Shown here: one piece after another, positions 13,434-17,535 of the stretch
How positions within the stretch are numbered: the stretch's first letter is position 1
How the letters are laid out: each line of letters opens with the position of its first letter
Assembly: GCA_964535155.1 (NCBI GenBank)
Contig: CAZHSR010000015.1
Span: forward strand, 1 to 17,535
Length of the DNA stretch: 17,535 bases
From: JAGPFW01 sp964535155
GTDB lineage: Bacteria > Patescibacteriota > WWE3 > UBA101185 > UBA10185
Direction: 5' to 3'
Made by a program: the position numbers and the translations under genes
Notes under the pieces: generated by a model
Database searches by the model: none
What the model was told of the DNA's origin: nothing
Seen by the model: the letters and a program-made list of their open reading frames with translations, nothing else

Positions 13434-14819
13434 TTAATAATTTTCGGTTAGGTCGTTTTCAATTAGTACTACACTTTTTTTAAATGTGGAAAAGTCCAAT
13501 TCTGTTATAGAATCAATAAATCTTATTTTGTTTAAATTCCCAATTCCCTCTTCTAGACCCTGAGTCCTTTCACTTTTGCCTACTAATACAACTAAATCAC
13601 AAATTTTCTCTGCTAAAGCCCCTAACTCTCTGTGAATTTTTGCTGTCTTATCCCCCAATTCCACAATCCCCGGCGTAACTAATACTTTATTTTCCGTTTT
13701 CATTGAATTTAATAAGTCCAGAGCAGCTTTAAATCCGTTGACATTGCTGTTGTAAGAATCATCAATGATGCTTATTCCCCCTTCCAGGTTTTTTATTTCC
13801 AATCTGTGAGGCACTGGTTTAAGCTTTTTTATTGCTTCAACAATTTTTTCATCTGACATTCCCAAGAGATATGCCATTGATGCCCCAGCCAAGATGTTTT
13901 CCAAATTACTTTTTCCTACTAGGGGTGTTTGTGTTCTTAAAACTTTGTCTTGTAAAACTAGGTCAAAAAAACTTCCTTCTGGTGTTGTTTCAACATTTTC
14001 TATTCTAAATTCTCCATTTTCCTTTGCATATATAAAAGAATTTTCTCTATACTTTTTATAATTTTCCATCACGAGGCCGTTATTTCCATTTACTAATCCG
14101 ATCCCCTTTGAATCGGAATATTCCATAATTTCAAACTTGCCCTGAATAGTGTTTTCTATGCACCCAAATCTTTCCAGATGTTGCTCATTTATTCCAGTTA
14201 AAATTGCATGGTCAGGTAAAAAAGTTTGACACAATTCTTTAATTTCTCCTATTTTATAGGCGCCCATTTCACAGATAAAATATTTGTAATGATTGTCTAG
14301 TTCTAAATCAACAACTTTGGAAATTCCAAATAAAGTGTTGTAGCTTTCAGGAGTTTTTAAAACGGAATATTCTTGCGAAAGAATTTGGTAAAGGAAGTCT
14401 TTTACGCTGGTTTTTCCGTATGATCCTGTGATCCCAATGACTTCTAATCCTTTATCTTTCAAATTTTGGATCTTTTCCCTGGAGATGTGTTTTGTTCTTT
14501 TGCGATTGATAATTTCGTAGGGTTTTAGAGTTAGAAACCCGAGAATGAGGAAAATATATGCTTGTGAGGTTAAAATGGTTCCTGTTATACAGCCTAAAAC
14601 CCCATATTTTAGGATTAGCACAATTATTGTCAGCAAAGCATAAAAAACTGCAACAAGAAAAATAAATTTTGCCTTTCCTGTCCAGACCAGAGGTTTTTTT
14701 ACTTCATATTTTCGCTTAAAGAAATTTTTCCCCATCCATTTTAGAAATCTTCCAATTTCATACCCCTCTAATTGAAAAATATGCAAATGCATTTTGTATG
14801 GGAATAAAGTTTTTAGCAT
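13434..14819 (-). CDS. murF: MurF-like Mur ligase with N-terminal membrane segments
   Basis: This 461-residue protein should add D-Ala-D-Ala to UDP-MurNAc-tripeptide. The ATP-binding GITGSYGKTS (129-138), the carbamylated-Lys candidate in GKFEI (Lys228), HRLE (near 338) and the MurF signature DDSYNSN (353-359) are present. Instead of the usual N-terminal substrate-binding domain there is a basic, aromatic region and two hydrophobic segments (about 52-71 and 73-98), so the ligase is predicted to be membrane-anchored. I chose the ATG at 14819; the GTG at 14825 overlaps the AAGGAG ribosome site. The start overlaps the end of the upstream hydrolase gene (ATGCTAA), so translation is probably coupled. 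A related ligase with another substrate is possible, but ddl and murE nearby favour MurF. Confidence 0.85.
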   Translation of the reverse strand: MLKTLFPYKMHLHIFQLEGYEIGRFLKWMGKNFFKRKYEVKKPLVWTGKAKFIFLVAVFYALLTIIVLILKYGVLGCITGTILTSQAYIFLILGFLTLKPYEIINRKRTKHISREKIQNLKDKGLEVIGITGSYGKTSVKDFLYQILSQEYSVLKTPESYNTLFGISKVVDLELDNHYKYFICEMGAYKIGEIKELCQTFLPDHAILTGINEQHLERFGCIENTIQGKFEIMEYSDSKGIGLVNGNNGLVMENYKKYRENSFIYAKENGEFRIENVETTPEGSFFDLVLQDKVLRTQTPLVGKSNLENILAGASMAYLLGMSDEKIVEAIKKLKPVPHRLEIKNLEGGISIIDDSYNSNVNGFKAALDLLNSMKTENKVLVTPGIVELGDKTAKIHRELGALAEKICDLVVLVGKSERTQGLEEGIGNLNKIRFIDSITELDFSTFKKSVVLIENDLTENY

Positions 14820-15562
14820 AACCACTCCTTTAAAATATCTAAAAAAGTTTCTGGCTTATCCAAATGAGGATGATGCCCAGCTCCCCAAACTATTTTTACA
14901 AGTGAATCGGCTATTTTTTCTTTAAATATTTTGGTTTCTTTTACGCTTAATTCTCTATCCTTATCTCCCCAAACAATTAGTGTTGGTACTTTTATTTTTG
15001 GAAGAAGATGTAGCAAGTTTTGATTAACAACTTTGTTTAAGATTCCCTGCATTTCCCCTGCCTCTTTGTAATCCTTGCTACCAACTACTGAACCTAATTT
15101 TTTGCTAATTCTAGCGGGAAGGATTTTCTTTGCCAAAAGAGCTAAGGATATTTTAAGCTTAACAACAGCACTTCTGCTGTTTAATCCCGCACTATCAACA
15201 AGGATCAATTTTTTAATCTCAATATTTTCTGAATATTTTTCATCCCCTGTCAGTATTAGTGCCACCCTTCCACCAAAGGAATGCCCCAATAAAATGCACT
15301 CCTTAACCTCTAATTTTTCCAAAAACTTTTTTGTAAACTCAGCATAAGCATATATATCCCAAGCAGCCCCTGGCTTTGATGTAAAGCCAAATCCGGGGAA
15401 ATCCAGTGTCAAAACTTTATATTTTTGACTCAAAGCTTTTGCTACTTCTTCCCAAGAATTAGCCCCATTTTTCCACCCTGGGAGAATTACCAAGTACCAC
15501 TTTGAATTAGGGGTTTCAAATAAACTGTAATGTGTAATGATGTTTTTGACTACGACCTGCAT
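14813..15562 (-). CDS. alpha/beta-hydrolase fold protein
   Basis: This 249-residue cytoplasmic hydrolase has the full triad: nucleophile Ser95 in GHSFGG, an Asp in WGDKD, and the His in WGAGHHPHLDKPE. LPGW near residue 30 supplies the oxyanion turn, and LDFPGFGFTSKP is the usual strand before the cap. The substrate is unknown; esterase, lipase and C-C hydrolase activities are all possible. I chose the ATG at 15562, because a TATAAT lies 8 nt upstream of it and the alternative TTG at 15571 falls inside that -10 box. The last codons contain the ribosome site and start codon of murF, so the two form an operon. That pairing hints at a role near the cell envelope (inference). Confidence 0.88.
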   Translation of the reverse strand: MQVVVKNIITHYSLFETPNSKWYLVILPGWKNGANSWEEVAKALSQKYKVLTLDFPGFGFTSKPGAAWDIYAYAEFTKKFLEKLEVKECILLGHSFGGRVALILTGDEKYSENIEIKKLILVDSAGLNSRSAVVKLKISLALLAKKILPARISKKLGSVVGSKDYKEAGEMQGILNKVVNQNLLHLLPKIKVPTLIVWGDKDRELSVKETKIFKEKIADSLVKIVWGAGHHPHLDKPETFLDILKEWLC

Positions 15563-15570
15563 GTTATTCA

Positions 15571-15576
15571 ATTATA
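15571..15576 (-). promoter_or_regulatory. -10 box of the hydrolase-murF operon, leaderless type
   Basis: A perfect minus-strand TATAAT ends 8 nt before the ATG at 15562. No ribosome site and no clear -35 are visible. Confidence 0.65.
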
Positions 15577-15618
15577 CACTTTTGCAACGGGTTTTTGGCT
15601 TGATACGATCCGAGTTCT

Positions 15619-15909
15619 TTACAACATGCACCTTATGGTCAAAACATCTTCTGCCCATCTTATCCTTTTATGGGGATCTTCCAGTAAATACAATTTTTCC
15701 CTCAACTCCCTCAGTTTTCCTCTCAAGCCAATTTCCCTTTCCTCCAATTCAATTTTCCCAAAGTCTTTATCAGCATGGTCTAAAAAAGTTTTAACCGAAT
15801 CAACTGGGATTTCCTTGGAAATATCCCCTGTTGCAGTTACAACCCTAAACAAATCCATTTTTATTGAATCTATAACAAATTTCTTGTCTCTGCTCATATT
15901 TCTAGCCAT
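15619..15909 (-). CDS. small unknown protein downstream of the HAD phosphatase
   Basis: A 96-residue, highly charged soluble protein that I do not recognise. It begins MARNMSRDKKFVIDSIKMD, has a central loop with ISKEIPVDSVKTFLDHADKDF, and ends in a long Glu/Arg/Leu-rich stretch (about 50-80) with heptad-like spacing that could form a coiled coil. No signal peptide or catalytic motif is visible. The ATG lies 4 bases after the stop of the HAD gene, with no ribosome site or promoter of its own, so translation is probably coupled and the product may be a partner of that enzyme. The open frame is well kept and similar in composition to its neighbours, which supports a real gene. Confidence 0.7.
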   Translation of the reverse strand: MARNMSRDKKFVIDSIKMDLFRVVTATGDISKEIPVDSVKTFLDHADKDFGKIELEEREIGLRGKLRELREKLYLLEDPHKRIRWAEDVLTIRCML

Positions 15910-15913
15910 TCAT

Positions 15914-16567
15914 TTAATTTCTTAATTCCAGTAGATTCTTTGGTTCCTCAAAAACAAAATCAGGCGAATGTTCCACCAACAAATCCTTAGTATTGTATCC
16001 CCAGACAACAGCCCCCACCGAAATACCCGCACTTTTAGCACTTTCTATATCGCGCACCTCATCGCCTATGTAAATAACTTCTTCTTTTTTTAGACCATAC
16101 CTTTTTAGCGTCCTTTTTAAAGCCGATTTTTTTCCAAACAAACTGGGCGTAGAAATTACAAAATCAAAAACCTCCAAATCCCATTTTTCCAAAAACTTTC
16201 TCACATTTCCCGAAGTATTTGTTGTCACAATCCCTAATTTAATTTTGGACTCAAACAAAAGTCGCAAAACTTCCGGCATCCTTTCAAATGGAGCGGTTGA
16301 TTCAATATGCTTTCCAAAAATCTTTTGCCCTTTTTTAATTAAAAAAGGCACTCGCCAAGCCTTAATTTTAAACTGCTTAATTAACTCTTTTGCTCCTTTT
16401 TGCCTGTATGCCAAAATATCTTCTGGTGTAATGTCGCCTATTCCAATTTGAGGGCCTAGTTCTCGCAGGATGTTATAAAAGACGCCAAAGGTGTCAGCTA
16501 TTGTTCCGTCAAAGTCAAAGATTATGGTTTTGTATTGGTTGGGGGTTTTGTTCACTTTTATGTCCAT
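15914..16567 (-). CDS. HAD-superfamily hydrolase, phosphoglycolate-phosphatase-like
   Basis: This 217-residue phosphatase has the four HAD motifs: FDFDGT with nucleophile Asp18 and acid-base Asp20, TTNTSG (motif II), the Lys in FGKKSALKR (motif III) and GDEVRDIESAKSAG (motif IV). An alpha-helical cap (about 30-95) lies between motifs I and II, as in phosphoglycolate phosphatase and related subfamily I enzymes. The substrate is not certain; nucleotide, phosphoglycolate and sugar phosphates are all possible. I chose the ATG at 16567, since TGGTACAAT ends 6 nt upstream. The longer frame from a TTG at 16621 would put the promoter inside the gene and its N-terminus overlaps the terminator of the preceding gene. 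A small unknown gene follows after 4 bases. Confidence 0.88.
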   Translation of the reverse strand: MDIKVNKTPNQYKTIIFDFDGTIADTFGVFYNILRELGPQIGIGDITPEDILAYRQKGAKELIKQFKIKAWRVPFLIKKGQKIFGKHIESTAPFERMPEVLRLLFESKIKLGIVTTNTSGNVRKFLEKWDLEVFDFVISTPSLFGKKSALKRTLKRYGLKKEEVIYIGDEVRDIESAKSAGISVGAVVWGYNTKDLLVEHSPDFVFEEPKNLLELRN

Positions 16568-16573
16568 GGGGTA

Positions 16574-16582
16574 ATTGTACCA
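16574..16582 (-). promoter_or_regulatory. extended -10 promoter of the HAD gene, leaderless type
   Basis: Minus-strand TGGTACAAT (TACAAT at 16574-16579) ends 6 nt before the ATG. No ribosome site is visible. Confidence 0.7.
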
Positions 16583-16614
16583 AGTTGTAAACCGAGGTGG
16601 GTGAGAGGGGGTTT

Positions 16615-16656
16615 TTTGCAAAAAAAAACGGAAACCCCAGGATAGGATTTCCGTTT
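16615..16656 (-). terminator. intrinsic terminator of the 121-residue unknown gene
   Basis: AAACGGAAA (16648-16656 read on the minus strand) pairs with TTTCCGTTT (16626-16634), followed by a run of T on the minus strand. It is a textbook terminator, 8 bases after the stop codon. Confidence 0.88.
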
Positions 16657-16663
16657 GTAGTTA

Positions 16664-17029
16664 TTAAAGATTTGCCACTGCTTTTCGTAGTTGTTCAAGA
16701 CCCACACTTCTCCATAGATGTATTCCGTCCCTTCTTTTGGAACTGGGCTTTTGGACATAAACAATCTTATGAAATAGCAATTTAAGCATGGGTCCAACAA
16801 TATGTTTTGGGAATGCATACCCAAGACCCACACACCATCCTTCAAACTCCATCTGGCTGGGGCTATAGGAAAGCAGATAGCCAAAATTGTCAAGACCATT
16901 CAACTCAAAGTGAACTTTGTAGTCCCGGTCTCTAAGGCTCCTTCCTTCTATGTTAACCACACCAGGGATCTGACCCAATATTGTTCTAAGATGATTCTCT
17001 ATCTCTTCTGCCTCTCTTTTACTCCACAT
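16664..17029 (-). CDS. unknown 121-residue protein
   Basis: A soluble protein I cannot assign. It begins with a charged helix (MWSKREAEEIENHLRTIL), followed by a region that looks like a beta-sheet (VVNIEGRSLRDRDYKVHFEL, then FGYLLSYS and EFEGWCVGLGYAFP), and a basic C-terminal half with helices (HIVGPMLKLLFHKIV, then KPSSKRRDGIHLW and LEQLRKAVANL). No signal peptide, metal-binding cluster or known catalytic motif is visible. I chose the ATG at 17029, preceded by AAAGGAGGA at the right distance; the longer frame from a TTG at 17056 would run through that ribosome site. It has its own promoter and a strong terminator, making a one-gene unit of the same style as the small-protein cassettes and the M42/GNAT genes. 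Confidence 0.75.
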   Translation of the reverse strand: MWSKREAEEIENHLRTILGQIPGVVNIEGRSLRDRDYKVHFELNGLDNFGYLLSYSPSQMEFEGWCVGLGYAFPKHIVGPMLKLLFHKIVYVQKPSSKRRDGIHLWRSVGLEQLRKAVANL

Positions 17030-17065
17030 GCCTCTTCCTCCTTTTCGTGTTTTCAACCTATAGCT

Positions 17066-17094
17066 ACTATACCACAGGAACTAGTTTAAATCAA
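17066..17094 (-). promoter_or_regulatory. promoter of the 121-residue unknown gene
   Basis: On the minus strand TTGATT (17089-17094), a 17-base spacer and TATAGT (17066-17071) with an upstream TG giving an extended -10. The leader would be about 30 nt. Confidence 0.65.
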
Positions 17095-17142
17095 AGTATT
17101 TTCACTTTTATTTGTGGATATTTTGTATATTTCATAGGCGAA

Positions 17143-17209
17143 GTAATTACCAATAAGAAAACATTCCGCAGGAGCGAAGCGACGAGGACCGTTTTCGTTT
17201 GGTAATTAC
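17143..17209. repeat. long two-part inverted repeat next to tRNA-Val
   Basis: GTAATTACCAA (17143-17153) and TTGGTAATTAC (17199-17209) are perfect complements, and inside them GAAAAC (17157-17162) matches GTTTTC (17191-17196). The 28-nt loop is GC-rich and contains GGAGCGAAGCGACGAGGA. No T-run follows on either strand. The right arm ends 7 bases from the encoded CCA of the tRNA. Confidence 0.7.
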
Positions 17210-17215
17210 GAAGCA

Positions 17216-17292
17216 TGGTGGGCTCTACAGGACTTGAACCTGTGACCTCAGCAATGTCAATGCTGCGCTCTAACCAGCTGAGCTAAGAGCCC
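17216..17292 (-). tRNA. tRNA-Val (anticodon GAC), CCA encoded
   Basis: The minus strand folds into a full cloverleaf: acceptor stem GGGCTCT/AGAGCCC, D arm GCTC..GAGC, anticodon stem CAGCA/TGCTG with loop TTGACAT, and T arm ACAGG-TTCAAGT-CCTGT. Loop position 34-36 is GAC, which reads GUC and GUU valine codons. The discriminator A and CCA are present in the DNA. It lies between clpP and a palindrome. Confidence 0.95.
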
Positions 17293-17306
17293 TTGATTTT
17301 TATTTT

Positions 17307-17331
17307 AGCTGTTGGGTCTCCCCAAAAAGCT
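17307..17331 (-). other. GNRA-capped hairpin between clpP and tRNA-Val
   Basis: On the minus strand TTGGG-GAGA-CCCAA forms a 5-bp stem with a GAGA tetraloop, flanked by AGCT on each side. No T-run follows. It could help separate the clpP mRNA from the tRNA precursor. Confidence 0.35.
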
Positions 17332-17336
17332 GTTAT

Positions 17337-17535
17337 TTATTTCTTCTTTCCCAGATCCCTCAAATCCTTTGGGTCAAAAATCTCATCAATTAAGCCATAT
17401 TCCTTTGCTTCCCCCGCGCCCATCCATTTATCCCTTTCAATATCACGCATAACCTGTTCAAAATCCTTTCCAGTTCTATCAGCTAAAATTTGAGCATACT
17501 GCTTTTTCAAAACTACCATGTGATTTGCGGTAATC
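17337..17535 (-). CDS. clpP: ATP-dependent Clp protease proteolytic subunit, C-terminal part (cut by window end)
   Basis: The last 65 or so codons of ClpP, the serine-protease barrel that degrades proteins fed by ClpX or ClpA/C. The reading frame stays open to the right edge of the window (ITANHMVVLKK upstream of the first internal Met), so the gene continues outside. The helix LKKQYAQILADRTGK, then RDIERDKWMGAGEAKEYGLIDEI, is the typical ClpP end; the RD-x-ERD stretch carries the triad Asp. The catalytic Ser and His lie outside the window. The C-terminus is short and basic (DLGKKK). It ends in TAA, 44 bases before the tRNA. Confidence 0.93.
   Translation of the reverse strand, partial: ITANHMVVLKKQYAQILADRTGKDFEQVMRDIERDKWMGAGEAKEYGLIDEIFDPKDLRDLGKKK

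Noticed and set aside
16568..16621. TTG start extending the HAD protein by 18 residues
   Set aside because: The extension covers the promoter and runs into the terminator of the upstream gene; its residues do not resemble a HAD N-terminus.
17030..17056. TTG start extending the unknown protein by 9 residues
   Set aside because: The extension encodes the ribosome site of the ATG at 17029.
111..17535. UGA recoded as glycine or tryptophan
   Set aside because: All genes are intact and of expected length under the standard code; TGA is only missing as a stop.

Overview
The window looks like an AT-rich chromosome segment from a small-genome bacterium, most likely of the Candidate Phyla Radiation (Patescibacteria). 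The reasons are a SipW-type signal peptidase next to a TasA/camelysin-like secreted protein, scattered peptidoglycan genes, a MurF-like ligase whose N-terminal domain is replaced by membrane segments, very short intergenic spaces, and no TGA stop among 20 readable genes or fragments. The phylum-level placement is inference, and I cannot name a genus.

Layout. 1-1.4 kb: a membrane glycosyltransferase (GT2). 1.4-4.2 kb: an IS3-type transposase remnant, a small-protein cassette (A), a secreted-fibre module on the minus strand (TasA-like protein then SipW), and a second cassette (B). 4.2-6.2 kb (minus): a secreted staphylococcal-type nuclease and a Fic/AMPylase protein, each preceded by a symmetric four-half-site palindrome. 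6.2-7.8 kb: a structured leader and a DEAD-box RNA helicase with a Gly/Ser/Arg-rich N-terminal tail. 7.8-9.9 kb: murE (minus) and an M23-LysM peptidase (plus), divergently transcribed. 9.9-12.0 kb: an M42-type aminopeptidase (minus) and a GNAT acetyltransferase (plus), with nearly coincident divergent promoters. 12.2-15.6 kb: ddl (plus), convergent with an alpha/beta-hydrolase-murF operon (minus). 15.6-16.6 kb: a HAD phosphatase with a short unknown partner (minus). 16.6-17.5 kb: an unknown 121-residue protein, a large hairpin, tRNA-Val(GAC) and the 3' end of clpP, all minus.

murE, murF and ddl cover consecutive steps of peptidoglycan precursor synthesis, and the M23-LysM protein would act on the finished wall. 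SipW should cleave the TasA-like protein's signal peptide. The nuclease fits nucleotide scavenging.

Two signals stand out. First, two paralogous small-protein genes are each packaged with the same extended -10 promoter, leader and a 68-nt three-way-junction RNA ending in a T-run; junction geometry and loop lengths are identical and paired positions vary while staying paired. Second, seven genes (nuclease, fic, murE, M23, ddl, hydrolase, HAD) have a -10 box only 6-8 nt before the ATG, so they are probably transcribed as leaderless mRNAs. Other genes have Shine-Dalgarno leaders, and several of those have hairpin terminators, which suggests two expression styles in one genome.
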